Shown here: piece by piece, positions 9,376 through 19,722 of the stretch
Layout of the letters: every line of letters begins with the position of its first letter
Position numbering within the stretch: position 1 is the stretch's first letter
Source: Methylomonas sp.
GTDB lineage: Bacteria > Pseudomonadota > Gammaproteobacteria > Methylococcales > Methylomonadaceae
Direction of reading: 5' to 3'
Length of the DNA stretch: 60,235 nt
NCBI GenBank assembly: GCA_026989395.1
Contig: JALSJK010000105.1
Span: forward strand, 1 to 60,235
Translations under genes and position numbers: made by a program
Notes under the pieces: model-generated
Databases searched by the model: none
Seen by the model: the letters and a program-made list of their open reading frames with translations, nothing else
What the model was told of the DNA's origin: nothing

Positions 9376-10782
9376 TTATTCCTTTAGCCTGCCATATTTA
9401 TCTTCGTAACGAACTATGTCATCTTCACCTAAATAACTGCCCGATTGAACCTCAACCATTTCTAATGGAATAACGCCAGGATTTTCTAGACAGTGAACAG
9501 TACCTAAAGGAATATAAATCGATTCATTTTCAGATAACAAAATCTGCTCGTCATTTTTTGTCACCAGCGCTGTGCCTTTAACTATTATCCAGTGTTCCGC
9601 ACGATGATGATGTTTTTGTACTGACAATTTAGCCCCTGGTTTCACTACTATACGTTTGGTTTGATGCCGTTCCCCTTCATCAACGGAATCATAATGCCCC
9701 CACGGGCGATATACTTTTCTGTGCCATGCCGCTTCTTTTCTTTGTGCCGATTTCAATTGATCAACAATGGCTTTAACTTCCTGAACACGCTCTTTTGGTG
9801 CCACCATAACTGCATCATCAGTTTCAACAACCACCAAATCCTGCACCCCGATTGTTACCACCAGCCGCCCCTCAGCATGCACAAATGAATTTTTGGTATC
9901 AATCGTTAATACATCGCCATGTATAGCATTTTCATCTTGATCTTTTTGGGTAACCTCCCATAACGCTGACCATGAACCCACATCATTCCAGCCAACATCA
10001 ATCGGAATGACTACAGCCTGATCAGTTTTCTCCATCACTGCGTAGTCAATGGAATCGGCTGGACAAGCGGAAAAAAGCTCTTTATCCAAACGGGTAAAAT
10101 CTAAATCTCTAGTTGCAGCTTCATATGCCTTCTTGCAGCTTGACAACATCTCCGGATTAAATTTTTCCAGCTCTTCCAAATACCGGCCTGCTTTAAAAGC
10201 GAACATACCGCTGTTCCAGAAATAATCGCCAGAACGAACATATTCTTTTGCGGTTTCAATACTTGGCTTTTCGACAAATGACGCGACAGCAAACGATCCT
10301 TCCATAACTTGCTCTCCCCCCTTGATATAACCATATCCTGTTTCAGGACCAGTCGGTATTATGCCAAAAGTAACTAATAAACCTTGCTCAGCCAATTTCT
10401 TGGCCTGTTCAACAGATTGTTGGAATGCTTTTTTATTTTCAATCACATGATCGGCCGGTAAAACCAACAGCACATCATCTTTGGAAGAGGCTGCAAGAGC
10501 AGCCATTGCCACTGCAGGTGCTGTATTTTTACCTACGGGTTCCAAAATAATTGCAGAAGGCTTACAACCTATTTCCCATAGTTGTTCAGCCATCATAAAC
10601 CGATGCTCTTCATTGCATACGGCAATAGGTGGCTTTAACCCAATTACACCATCAAGTCGATTTAAAGTTTCCTGAATCATGGTTTTTTCAGAAACCAAAG
10701 GCAGAAACTGTTTTGGGTGATGACCTCGTGAAAGCGGCCAAAGTCGTGTGCCAGACCCGCCAGATAATATTACCGGTATCAT
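9376..10782 (-). CDS. manC: mannose-1-phosphate guanylyltransferase / mannose-6-phosphate isomerase
   Basis: Bifunctional type II enzyme (ManC/AlgA/XanB group, 468 residues, full length) providing GDP-mannose. N-terminal GMP domain: ILSGGSGTRLWPLSRGHHPK, LVLPADHVI and FVEKP. C-terminal cupin isomerase domain: QKHHHRAEHWIIVKGTALV and SIYIPLGTVHCLENPG. Located between galE and galU, it completes a nucleotide-sugar supply set for polysaccharide made by the genes upstream. Which paralog symbol applies (manC, algA, xanB) cannot be told from sequence alone. Confidence 0.93.
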   Translation of the reverse strand: MIPVILSGGSGTRLWPLSRGHHPKQFLPLVSEKTMIQETLNRLDGVIGLKPPIAVCNEEHRFMMAEQLWEIGCKPSAIILEPVGKNTAPAVAMAALAASSKDDVLLVLPADHVIENKKAFQQSVEQAKKLAEQGLLVTFGIIPTGPETGYGYIKGGEQVMEGSFAVASFVEKPSIETAKEYVRSGDYFWNSGMFAFKAGRYLEELEKFNPEMLSSCKKAYEAATRDLDFTRLDKELFSACPADSIDYAVMEKTDQAVVIPIDVGWNDVGSWSALWEVTQKDQDENAIHGDVLTIDTKNSFVHAEGRLVVTIGVQDLVVVETDDAVMVAPKERVQEVKAIVDQLKSAQRKEAAWHRKVYRPWGHYDSVDEGERHQTKRIVVKPGAKLSVQKHHHRAEHWIIVKGTALVTKNDEQILLSENESIYIPLGTVHCLENPGVIPLEMVEVQSGSYLGEDDIVRYEDKYGRLKE

Positions 10783-10864
10783 TATCTAAAATTCCTCAGA
10801 AATAAAAAATGCGACCTATCTTTATAAGGTCTGAAAACAAGCGAGCAGATGAACAAACAAAATA

Positions 10865-11917
10865 TTATTGAAATCCTGATGGATTATTTTCCTGCCACCG
10901 CCAGGCATCACTAACCATATCCTGCAAAGTTTTTTCAGTTTGCCATTGTAATTCCTGCTGTGCTTTTCCAGGGTCAGCAAAACACTGGGCAATATCACCT
11001 GGCCTGCGGGAAACAATTTGATACTCAACTTTCTTACCCGTCACTTTTGAAAATGTATCGACCATTTCTAATACGCTATAACCGTTCCCGGTTCCCAAAT
11101 TATAGGCTTCACAACCGCCTTGGGAAAACTTTTCACCCTGTAAGGTTTGCAATGCTTTTAAATGCCCTTTTGCCAAATCAACCACATGAATATAATCTCG
11201 AACCCCTGTTCCATCAGGAGTTGGATAATCATTCCCAAAAACAGAAAGTTGTTGTAATTTACCCACGGCAACCTGGGAAATATATGGCATCAAATTATTT
11301 GGTATTCCATTAGGGTCTTCACCTATCAAACCACTGGGATGAGCCCCGACAGGATTAAAATAACGTAATAGTGCTATTCGCCAGGGGTTTTCATTTGCTG
11401 ATAATTTATCAGATATTGAAATATCTCTCAGTATCTCTTCAATCATCAGTTTTGATCGGCCATAAGGGTTAGTTGCCGACAATGGAAAATCTTCAGTGAT
11501 TGGGACAGTATGTGGATCACCATAAACAGTAGCAGACGAACTAAATACTAGTTCTCTTACTCCCGCGTCGGCCATTACTTCAGTTAATACCAAAGTACCG
11601 TTAACATTGTTATCATAATAATTTAAAGGCTGCTGACATGATTCGCCAACTGCCTTTAGCCCGGCAAAATGAATTACCGCTTGAAAATTATTTTCAGAAA
11701 AAGCTTTTTTCAGTGCATCTCGGTCACGAATATCAATTTTCAGAAAATTCAAACTTCTTCCGGTAATTTTTTCTACCCGCTTCAGTGACTCAGGATGACT
11801 ATTAATCAGGTTATCAACTACGACAACATCATAACCAGACTCTAACAGTTCAATACAAGTGTGACTACCAATATATCCTGCGCCGCCAGTAACCAGGATT
11901 TTTCTTTTTGTATCCAT
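10865..11917 (-). CDS. galE: GalE, UDP-glucose 4-epimerase
   Basis: NAD-dependent epimerase converting UDP-glucose and UDP-galactose. [10 protein letters not shown] at residues 11-20 binds [11 protein letters not shown] and YGRSK carry the catalytic Ser/Thr and Tyr-Lys; [22 protein letters not shown] and [19 protein letters not shown] are GalE signatures. Length 350 is slightly above the usual 338. It follows prsT with a 44-bp gap on the same strand. Confidence 0.95.
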   Translation of the reverse strand: MDTKRKILVTGGAGYIGSHTCIELLESGYDVVVVDNLINSHPESLKRVEKITGRSLNFLKIDIRDRDALKKAFSENNFQAVIHFAGLKAVGESCQQPLNYYDNNVNGTLVLTEVMADAGVRELVFSSSATVYGDPHTVPITEDFPLSATNPYGRSKLMIEEILRDISISDKLSANENPWRIALLRYFNPVGAHPSGLIGEDPNGIPNNLMPYISQVAVGKLQQLSVFGNDYPTPDGTGVRDYIHVVDLAKGHLKALQTLQGEKFSQGGCEAYNLGTGNGYSVLEMVDTFSKVTGKKVEYQIVSRRPGDIAQCFADPGKAQQELQWQTEKTLQDMVSDAWRWQENNPSGFQ

Positions 11918-11961
11918 TTAAAACAAACTCCAACTTAATTTTGATAAACTCTAAATCACCC

Positions 11962-14337
11962 TTAATTCAATTTTTCTAAAGCCTGTTTTGCTTTTTCCAG
12001 ACCTGAGTATTTTTGCTGGCTATCAACTGCCTGCTCCAAATGTCGCTTAGCTTTAATGTCATCCCCTTTTTCTAGATAAACCATTGCTAAATGATAATGC
12101 ATCTCTGGCGTACTATCTTTCTTCCGTATCGCTGATTCCAAAGCAGTTTCCGCCTCATCCAGATTGCCATTCAAAAAATTCACCCACCCATAGGTATCAA
12201 GAAATGCAGAATGCTCAGAATCTTTCAGGGTAGAAACTAACTCCAAAGCCTGTTTTTTATTTTGATCGTCCTGATTTTCTTCCATTAACAATGCCGCAAG
12301 ATTATTAGTCGCTAATTTATTTCCAGAATTTATGGCTAATATTTTTTTGTACGCATCAATTGCAATATCATTTTTCTTTGCCGCTGTAGCTAAAGTTGCC
12401 AATTTCATCAATAATCCGACATTTTCTGGCGACACTTCTAAACCTTGTTGATAGGCTGCTATAGCTTTATCAACCGATTTTTGTAACAGATATACTGTTG
12501 CTAATTTTTCATAGGCCACCCCAAATTCAGGTTTTAACTGAATAACCTTTCTATAAGTCTGTTCTGCCTTCTTGAGTTGATTTTGCTGTCTATATAATTC
12601 ACCCCGCATAGTTAACAAAGCGATATTTTCTTTGTTTTCAGCAAGCCTCTTGTCCAGATACTTTTCCGCCTCGTCTGCTTTACCCAAAACCAGGTAACTA
12701 TTCATCAGACCTGATAAGGCATCAATTGCCATCGGTTTTTTGGCAAGCACCTTCTTAAATTCCTCAACCGCATCTTGATGCTTGTTTTGGGCCAGATAAA
12801 TTTGAGCTAATTTATAATGGCCGATTTCACTTTTCTCAGCATTTTTAGCTAAATTTTTAGCAATTTCAGCCGCTTTAGACCATTCCTGACGTTTGCCATA
12901 CAAATCAATCAGCATAACTGACACATCTGTATCGTCCTTGTAAAACCCATGAGTTTTTTCAAGCAACGCTAAAGCACTTTCTTCATCCTTCTTTTTGACC
13001 ATCATCCTGGCCAGATCTTTTGCTGCACTCAGATTTTTAGGATTAACCATTAAAACTTTTTCCAGCGCTTCCTGCGCCAAATCCACATTTCCATTTTGTA
13101 ATTGGGCAATTGCCAACAACATTAGAGCTTTCTCTGACTCCGGCTCGTCTCTCAAAATAGTTCTAACATCAGCAATTGCTCCATCAAAGTCCTTTGCTTT
13201 AATCAAAAATCCGGCCCTTAACATCAAAGCTTTTGCATTCCTTGGGTCAATCTCAATGACTTCTTCGATTAATTTTCTGGCATCTTCAGGTTGACCTTGA
13301 GACATCGCTAAAGCAGCCAAACGATTTCGCGCATCAATACCCGAAGTACCGAGAGGATCCTCTTTAACGATTTTTTCTAAAATACTCTTAATGGCTTTTG
13401 GGTCATCTCTATGGAGCTTTAACTGGGCAAACTTAAGAGCAAAATTATCCGGATTGTCATTAATCAACTTATTAAGTCTGTTTTCAGCGATTTCAGAACT
13501 TCGCTGGCTAATCAGAAAATCCACATAGGCCAACTTAGGCTGATCATCTTCAGGTAATTGATCGATTAATTTTTTTAGAACTTGTTCCGCCTTATCCAGT
13601 TTCTTTTCCGAAACATAAAATTTCGCCAGATTATATTGAAGATTCTGATTTTCAGGATAACGCTCCGCTAAAGATAAATATAATTTCTCTGCCTGATCCT
13701 TTTTCCCTTGAGCCATTAAAATATTCACTTTAACCAGAGATAACTTGATAACGTCCGGATTTTTTTCCAGCGCTTTATCAATCACCTGCATCGCTTCGTC
13801 CAATTTCTTTTCCGAACCTAAAAACCGAACCATCAGTAATGCCGCGTCAACATGGCCAGGATCAATATCCAACACCTGTTCCAGCAACTCTTTTGCCTGC
13901 TGCTTTTTATTTTGGGTCAATAATATGGTTGCTTTTAGCGCCAAAGCATCTGGATTTTGAGGGTGTTTTGCAAGAACCAGTTCTACTTTTTCTTTTGCCT
14001 TATCAACATCCTTACTAAATAAAAATAATTTACCCAGCTTTAATTGGGCATCCACATGATCTGGGTTTTCTTCGATGACAGCTAATAAATTGCCGTACAT
14101 TTTTCGCCAATCCATATCCTTTTCTGCAAGTAAAGCAAAAAGATACCGGGCATCTGTGTTTTTAGGATTGATTTGTAAAACATTTTTTAATTCGACACGA
14201 ACCTTGTCATAGTTACCTTCATCAAAATAAGTTTGTGCTTTCTGCAAATATTTTGCTTCCCTTTCTTCAGAACTACCGCATCCACTCACAGCAACAATGC
14301 AAACTATCAATAGCAAAAATCTAATGCTTTTTTTCAT
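11962..14337 (-). CDS. prsT: PrsT-type TPR lipoprotein of the exosortase system
   Basis: A lipoprotein: hydrophobic signal followed by the lipobox VSGC near residue 20, then almost continuous tetratricopeptide repeats (for example YLQKAQTYFDEGNYDKVRVE, AYEKLATVYLLQKSVDKAI) to the C-terminus, about 20 repeats. Size and position beside an exosortase match the PEP-CTERM system TPR-repeat lipoprotein PrsT, thought to act in export or assembly of the associated exopolysaccharide. Start set at the ATG at 14337 (MKKSIRF), preceded by AGGTGA; a GTG four codons upstream is the alternative. About 791 residues, a little shorter than many PrsT proteins. Confidence 0.85.
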   Translation of the reverse strand: MKKSIRFLLLIVCIVAVSGCGSSEEREAKYLQKAQTYFDEGNYDKVRVELKNVLQINPKNTDARYLFALLAEKDMDWRKMYGNLLAVIEENPDHVDAQLKLGKLFLFSKDVDKAKEKVELVLAKHPQNPDALALKATILLTQNKKQQAKELLEQVLDIDPGHVDAALLMVRFLGSEKKLDEAMQVIDKALEKNPDVIKLSLVKVNILMAQGKKDQAEKLYLSLAERYPENQNLQYNLAKFYVSEKKLDKAEQVLKKLIDQLPEDDQPKLAYVDFLISQRSSEIAENRLNKLINDNPDNFALKFAQLKLHRDDPKAIKSILEKIVKEDPLGTSGIDARNRLAALAMSQGQPEDARKLIEEVIEIDPRNAKALMLRAGFLIKAKDFDGAIADVRTILRDEPESEKALMLLAIAQLQNGNVDLAQEALEKVLMVNPKNLSAAKDLARMMVKKKDEESALALLEKTHGFYKDDTDVSVMLIDLYGKRQEWSKAAEIAKNLAKNAEKSEIGHYKLAQIYLAQNKHQDAVEEFKKVLAKKPMAIDALSGLMNSYLVLGKADEAEKYLDKRLAENKENIALLTMRGELYRQQNQLKKAEQTYRKVIQLKPEFGVAYEKLATVYLLQKSVDKAIAAYQQGLEVSPENVGLLMKLATLATAAKKNDIAIDAYKKILAINSGNKLATNNLAALLMEENQDDQNKKQALELVSTLKDSEHSAFLDTYGWVNFLNGNLDEAETALESAIRKKDSTPEMHYHLAMVYLEKGDDIKAKRHLEQAVDSQQKYSGLEKAKQALEKLN

Positions 14338-14397
14338 TTTCTCAATCACCTAATTAATAAATTCCTTTCATAAAACAGTCCCAAGCCCCCACTACTT

Positions 14398-16017
14398 TTA
14401 ATAAAGTGTCGGCAAGACAATCACAATAATTAACACACCGGCCGTAATAGCAGTAAACCTTAAAGGTGGAAACAATTTAAAATTTCTGTTTAATAAATAT
14501 TCCAGGGCATAAGCCAAACAAAACAATCTGAACAGTACGTGTCCAACATATTCAATATCGACCAAAACAATGGTCGCTAAAATAAATAATGCAACCAAAA
14601 CATCCTGTGTAGTTAATCTGAAATCTGTTTTTCTCGTTATCCGAATGGCAACAGAAACAATAAATATCAAAATGCTCAAAAACAAATTGAATGTCCAGTT
14701 TGAAATAATCTGCATTCCAGGATTAACGTCTGCTAACAGAAATGATAGCACGGCAGAAAAATAGATACTGACTCTAACTAATAACTCCTGTAAAAAACTG
14801 GGGGCAAGTTTATATATTAACAGAGACACCCCTACAATTGCAGCTAGCTGCATATATTGGGTATGTAATTGCCAATACAACAAGCCAATAAAAACCAACA
14901 AAAACAATGTGATTGAATATTCAATATACACCCTGGTAAATCGAAATAGTCGTTGACTTCGCCATATTGGCCAACCCCTTCTTCTATCTACAAGCGCTTG
15001 CGTACCATGTAATTGCCAGTGGTAATGTTCAGCAAAATGCAAGAAAAATAGTATCGATGCACAAATTACTAAATAAACGCCAGCAACTGTCAAGTCAGAT
15101 GCATAGCGAAACACAAAGGCAGCCAATAAAAAAATTCCTTGGACCAGGTAAATGGTTCCTACAGCTTCGGCGTGAGTAAAGCCTAAATTCAATAAACGAT
15201 GGTGAATATGGCGCTTGTCTGGGGCAAATGGAGACTGTCCGCTTCTCAGTCGCAATAGCATAACAGACATCGTATCAAGTACAGGCAAACCTAATAATAA
15301 TAAAGGCAGTAAAGGATTGAGTGTTTTAAAAACTTCCTGTGTTAAATAAATACTTAGGAATGCCGCCATAAAGCCAATAAACTGACTTCCCGTGTCTCCC
15401 ATAAAAACAACGGCAGGATGGGTGTTAAACCATAAAAAACCAACTATTCCACCTGCAATTGCCAGTGACAGAATAACAACTTCATCGCCTTTCCCGAGTA
15501 ACCCCAAAAAGGCAATAGCCGAAATGGTCAACAACATAACCCCTGCGGCCAAACCATCCAAACCATCAGACATGTTTACTGCGTTTGTGACCCCAATAAC
15601 GAATAGCAGCGTCAAAGGCAAGGTCAAAAAAAGCGGAGCCGGTTCCAAACCCATAAAAGGCAAATACTTGAAAGTTAATCCGCCAGCCATTACAACGACT
15701 ACGGCTAAAATCTGCCCAAAAAACTTCCATTTATAGCTTAGGTTAATTTGATCATCAATTACGCCAAATAGAATAATAATAGCTCCTCCGGCTATTAAAC
15801 TCATAAAGATATTATTACTAAATGGGATAAACAGTAAAAATGCCGCAATTACCCCGCTGGCAATACCAAGCCCACCGCACCGGGGTATCGGAAGCGCATG
15901 AACTTTTCTTTCCCCCGGTTCATCCATCATGTTAAGCACACCTGCCGCCCGAATTAAAACCGGGATTAAGGCTATACTTACTAATACGGCAGTAAAAAAA
16001 CTCAAAAAAAAGTCCAT
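14398..16017 (-). CDS. WecA/MraY-type undecaprenyl-phosphate sugar-1-phosphate transferase with extra C-terminal membrane domain
   Basis: Multi-pass membrane enzyme that would start glycan assembly on undecaprenyl phosphate. Seen: the catalytic FGVIDDQINLSYKWKF, NMSDGLDGLAAG, VVFMGDTGSQFIGF and the WecA-group loop HIHHRLLNLGFTHAEAV. The family core ends near residue 330; about 200 further residues add four to six hydrophobic helices, so this is the long variant (539 residues) often seen in exosortase-linked loci. It lies 48 bp upstream of prsT, consistent with one transcription unit. Confidence 0.88.
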   Translation of the reverse strand: MDFFLSFFTAVLVSIALIPVLIRAAGVLNMMDEPGERKVHALPIPRCGGLGIASGVIAAFLLFIPFSNNIFMSLIAGGAIIILFGVIDDQINLSYKWKFFGQILAVVVVMAGGLTFKYLPFMGLEPAPLFLTLPLTLLFVIGVTNAVNMSDGLDGLAAGVMLLTISAIAFLGLLGKGDEVVILSLAIAGGIVGFLWFNTHPAVVFMGDTGSQFIGFMAAFLSIYLTQEVFKTLNPLLPLLLLGLPVLDTMSVMLLRLRSGQSPFAPDKRHIHHRLLNLGFTHAEAVGTIYLVQGIFLLAAFVFRYASDLTVAGVYLVICASILFFLHFAEHYHWQLHGTQALVDRRRGWPIWRSQRLFRFTRVYIEYSITLFLLVFIGLLYWQLHTQYMQLAAIVGVSLLIYKLAPSFLQELLVRVSIYFSAVLSFLLADVNPGMQIISNWTFNLFLSILIFIVSVAIRITRKTDFRLTTQDVLVALFILATIVLVDIEYVGHVLFRLFCLAYALEYLLNRNFKLFPPLRFTAITAGVLIIVIVLPTLY

Positions 16018-16156
16018 TTGGATTTATGTATTAGGGTTGATTTGGCCCAATCATTAAAAAATTGGCCACCTTAGGTTTCTAGCGCCATAGTGCAGTTTAA
16101 TCTTTAATTATTAAAAAATATTTAAGACTTTTCTTAATTAAATAAGGAAGATGAAA

Positions 16157-17752
16157 TTAATCAGGCACATAGGTTTTTAATAAAGGAAAAATATCTTGCA
16201 GAAATTCTGCTAGTTTCTGATCTCCTTGAGATTCATCCATACCATCTGGTAAAGCAATAACAAGACGAACCAAAGCGCCATCTGTACGTTTTTTGGTTAA
16301 AGCATCCCAGAATAAAAACCACTTAACCAAATATTCATTTGTAATAATACGACCCCGCTGCTGGAACCAATAATAAACCAGTTGTTTATTCTTACCCTTA
16401 CTGATTACCGCCCGATTAACTCTTAGAGGCTCTCCATTTGCCGATGTAACGCCATCAATTGCACGTTGATTAAAATCAGCAATCCGCCATCCATCTCCCG
16501 GTATACAAGATTTGGGTGAATGTGCCGATGCTCCTTTTCTCTGGGAAGCATAATAGGCGACATAAAAATTAACCGGCACACGATCGTCCTTTTTAGTGTA
16601 ATTACCGATGATATAATCATCAAATTTAAGGGTATCAATATATTCCTGTCCCATCCCGACTTCTACCCCGTGCCAATCATCTATTGATAATGGGAAATTT
16701 GTAAACCGGGACCGGTCTGGAGTCAGCTCCTGACGATCACCGATAAATGCAGCTGCAGGAAGCATCAACAACAATGCAAAGCAAGCTGCCACAAATGTTT
16801 TTGGCATATGAATCGGCTCAGCTTGCTCTTGATTTTGATTCTGCTCTGAATCCGGAACAGGGGAAAAAAAGGCATCAACAACAAATACCTTCGAAAAATC
16901 CTTTTCCTTAATAAACAGTTTTGCCAGAATTCTCATTTCAATATATAAAATACCCAAACAACCGACAAAAATGATCCAGCCCTCAAAATCATGCAAAAAC
17001 CCTTCGGCTTGTTCAATTCCCCAGTATTCAACCAGTACTCCAATAACACCGATCCGAAAACTGTTCATCAAAACAGTGATAGGAATAGTGGACAGAAAAA
17101 GAACAACCCGCATCCAGAATTTTCCCTTGAATAAATAGGCGCATAAATACCCAAAACTCATCAGAGGAAACAAATATCGTAAACCACTACAAGCCTCAAC
17201 GACCTGTAATTGATACACGCCTAAATCAATGACGTTCCCTTGTAAATTAACACTGATATCAAAAGCTCTGATGACCAGTACGCCTAACCAGGAAGAAATC
17301 AGCTGTAGCTGTGAAGATAGATTATTGTAAATAAAATTAGGCAATGGAATCATAAAAAACAGATATGTCAATGGAAACCAAAGCCATCGCATCCCTTGCC
17401 AACCTACAAACGACAATGCCAATCCAAATAACGTCACAAGAAAGGCATATTGAGTGATAATAAACAGGGTTGCCAGCTCTCCAACAAACCCTAGAAGCAA
17501 CCCAAATAATACAATGGCAAAGCCAATCCAGCTACCACCTTGCCTTGAAGCTTCTAATAATTGTTTTCTACTTTGCCAAATAAACCAGAATGAAATAAGC
17601 GGGATCAAATAGCCATGGCTATATTCCTCTCTATTCCACGCCTTCTCCATGGCAATTAAACCATCACTAAAAACGAATCCCAGTGACAGCGTAACAGCCA
17701 AGATTGAGAGTACAAACCAAATATTCTTCTTCAAAACCGAAATTACATCCAT
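16157..17752 (-). CDS. exosortase-EpsI fusion, probably VPxPA-CTERM specific (XrtD-like)
   Basis: Membrane transpeptidase that would cut and sort C-terminally tagged secreted proteins. The N-terminal about 290 residues have many membrane helices and the exosortase triad: Cys in VVEACSGLRYL (about 190), Arg in MNSFRIGV (about 235) and His in GFLHDFEGW (about 256). From about residue 325 comes a second part with TM, then an EpsI/DUF3485 domain including SCIPGDGWRI and YYWFQQRGR. Fused EpsI and a VPVPA-tagged protein elsewhere in the window (42405-43241) suggest the XrtD group rather than XrtA; that subgroup call is inference. Start set at the ATG at 17752; a TTG at 17764 is possible. Confidence 0.85.
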   Translation of the reverse strand: MDVISVLKKNIWFVLSILAVTLSLGFVFSDGLIAMEKAWNREEYSHGYLIPLISFWFIWQSRKQLLEASRQGGSWIGFAIVLFGLLLGFVGELATLFIITQYAFLVTLFGLALSFVGWQGMRWLWFPLTYLFFMIPLPNFIYNNLSSQLQLISSWLGVLVIRAFDISVNLQGNVIDLGVYQLQVVEACSGLRYLFPLMSFGYLCAYLFKGKFWMRVVLFLSTIPITVLMNSFRIGVIGVLVEYWGIEQAEGFLHDFEGWIIFVGCLGILYIEMRILAKLFIKEKDFSKVFVVDAFFSPVPDSEQNQNQEQAEPIHMPKTFVAACFALLLMLPAAAFIGDRQELTPDRSRFTNFPLSIDDWHGVEVGMGQEYIDTLKFDDYIIGNYTKKDDRVPVNFYVAYYASQRKGASAHSPKSCIPGDGWRIADFNQRAIDGVTSANGEPLRVNRAVISKGKNKQLVYYWFQQRGRIITNEYLVKWFLFWDALTKKRTDGALVRLVIALPDGMDESQGDQKLAEFLQDIFPLLKTYVPD

Positions 17753-17792
17753 AACATCACACAATCCAGATTAAATAGGGATATCTAAATCC

Positions 17793-17823
17793 CCAAAAAA
17801 TTACAGCCTATAATTTCAGGCTG
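17793..17823 (-). terminator. Rho-independent terminator after the BatD-type gene
   Basis: On the minus strand CAGCCT (17818-17823) pairs with AGGCTG (17804-17809) around an 8-nt loop and is followed by TAATTTTTT. It sits about 80 bp downstream of the BatD stop, so it probably ends the MoxR-BatD operon and separates it from the exosortase gene. Confidence 0.6.
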
Positions 17824-17901
17824 ACAAATAGAAAAAAAATAATTTTACTGACTATAACCATCATAATTAATATTATAGTTTGTTTAAAGGTAAGAAACTA
17901 T

Positions 17902-19722
17902 TTACAAACGAAATAGCGGCTCTAATCCGTCATTTTCCTGTTTGTTAGTGTCAAAATCAGCCATTTGCTGATTAAAAGCCTGCCATAATCGTTCTCCATC
18001 CCATTCGGTATCTTTCTTTCCGTATAGCAGCTGATTTAAATCCAATATTTCATTTCTTAAATGATCGTGGCAAAAAGAGGCAATTTGACCAAGACTGGAA
18101 GCACCAAAATGCTGCCTCCCCCACTGAATCAATGCATTTTTTGCAGCAATTTTATCATTTTCCTTACAGGCTTTTTTTAAAGCTTTAACTCCGTCATCCA
18201 TTGGTCTTTTTGAATTACCCGACTCTTGATTGACATTATTCTTTTTCAATTTTTTATAAAAATAGAAAACTGACGAAAGCCACCCCAAAGCCAAAAATCC
18301 AGAAATCCCTAGCCACAATTTGTCCACACCTAGTTGAACAGAACTCTTTGGAAGAAGCTGAGTTTCTGCATCGGAAACATTCAAATTTGACTCTTTAGGT
18401 GGAGTGGTTTTTGTAACTTCAGTTACAGCAATAGCCTGAATGGCTTTTGCTGGAATTTTCGCAACTTCCATTCGGTCTTTTTGGACATTCCACCATGGAA
18501 TTTCGATTGCCGGAAGATGATAGGTGCCTGCTTGTGATGGAATCAGCGCCAGCTTTTCTTCTCTAAAAGCCAGCATACTGCCTCCTTCAGGCCGATCTTT
18601 CAGAACAGGCTGGTCAGGATAAACTTTTAATACTTCACCTGAAGCAGATTTAATCGACTTGTCATTAGAAGATAATTTGGGCAATTGGCCAACTGTCGCT
18701 CCTTTAGCCAGCAATGTTAAGGTACGCGTCAAAGGCTCCCCCACTTTTACCTGTAGATTATCACGACTCCATTGGTCTTTAAGGTATAGTTGCTCTACAG
18801 GCAACCAATGCTTACCGGTAAAACCTTTCGGGATCGGCTTGACATTAAGCTCAATTGCGTCTGAAACCACTCTTTTGGTTCGGGTAATCGGCCGACTAAA
18901 AAAACCTCCAAAACGACGCTGGGTATCAACCACTACAGATGCAGTTAAGGAAAGCGGCTTAATTGTCATAACACCACTTTTTTGTGGAAAAATTGCATAT
19001 TTTCGCTCTGTTACTGAATAATTTTCCCCTTGAAACAAAGTATTAAAATCCATGTCCTCACCCAAACGCTCAATAACCGCATCATCCAAGGCAGGTTCAG
19101 TCAAACTTGCCTGCGCGAGACTGACTTTTCTATATAAGCGCATCGTATAAACCACTTGCTGCTGCACATAAGGGTTGCTGGAAGATACTTCAACAAGAAG
19201 GAACAGGTCTTCACCTGGCTGTACATCCGCATCAATATTTTCTACCTCTTTGACAAGAATACGGGTTGCAGAACTTCGATCCCTACCAAACCTGATTGCC
19301 GGTATCTCAAGTATTCCGGATTTTTTTGGCATCACATCAACAATCCATTTGACCATTTTGGTAAAACTACCATTAACCCAAGAGGCTTGACTACTATGAC
19401 TCTGATTTAAAATCTCGAAGTCTTTTGATAAAGGACTGAAATCCGGCTCACCATCCAGATCTTCGGCTGCTGAAAAAATAATTTGAAATGACTCATTCAT
19501 ATTGACAGGATTGCGATCCGTCGATACATGAACTTCTGCAGACAGTCCTGATATGGAGTAGCCAACCAACAAGCAAACCCAAAAGACCATAAATATACTG
19601 TTTACGCTGAAAAATACACTTTTGGAATTCTGTAACATACTGAATGTAAATCGATTATTATGGATGCAGTGAGGTATTTTTGACCGTAAAAAGTATAACT
19701 TTCCCAACTTCGTTTTTATCAT
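17902..19722 (-). CDS. BatD-like protein
   Basis: Periplasmic/membrane protein of the BatD ('oxygen tolerance') family, 606 residues. After a hydrophobic segment ending in GYSISGLSAEVHV it has several beta-rich repeats (DRNPVNMNESFQI, VGEPLTRTLTLLAKG, FREEKLALIPSQAGTYHLP), then a single membrane helix (KLWLGISGFLALGWLSSVFYF) and a cytoplasmic helical tail. The ATG at 19720-19722 directly follows the TAA of the preceding gene; an internal Met at 19638 would give a more standard signal peptide. Last gene of the MoxR/Bat operon. Precise function of the family is unclear. Confidence 0.85.
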   Translation of the reverse strand: MIKTKLGKLYFLRSKIPHCIHNNRFTFSMLQNSKSVFFSVNSIFMVFWVCLLVGYSISGLSAEVHVSTDRNPVNMNESFQIIFSAAEDLDGEPDFSPLSKDFEILNQSHSSQASWVNGSFTKMVKWIVDVMPKKSGILEIPAIRFGRDRSSATRILVKEVENIDADVQPGEDLFLLVEVSSSNPYVQQQVVYTMRLYRKVSLAQASLTEPALDDAVIERLGEDMDFNTLFQGENYSVTERKYAIFPQKSGVMTIKPLSLTASVVVDTQRRFGGFFSRPITRTKRVVSDAIELNVKPIPKGFTGKHWLPVEQLYLKDQWSRDNLQVKVGEPLTRTLTLLAKGATVGQLPKLSSNDKSIKSASGEVLKVYPDQPVLKDRPEGGSMLAFREEKLALIPSQAGTYHLPAIEIPWWNVQKDRMEVAKIPAKAIQAIAVTEVTKTTPPKESNLNVSDAETQLLPKSSVQLGVDKLWLGISGFLALGWLSSVFYFYKKLKKNNVNQESGNSKRPMDDGVKALKKACKENDKIAAKNALIQWGRQHFGASSLGQIASFCHDHLRNEILDLNQLLYGKKDTEWDGERLWQAFNQQMADFDTNKQENDGLEPLFRL

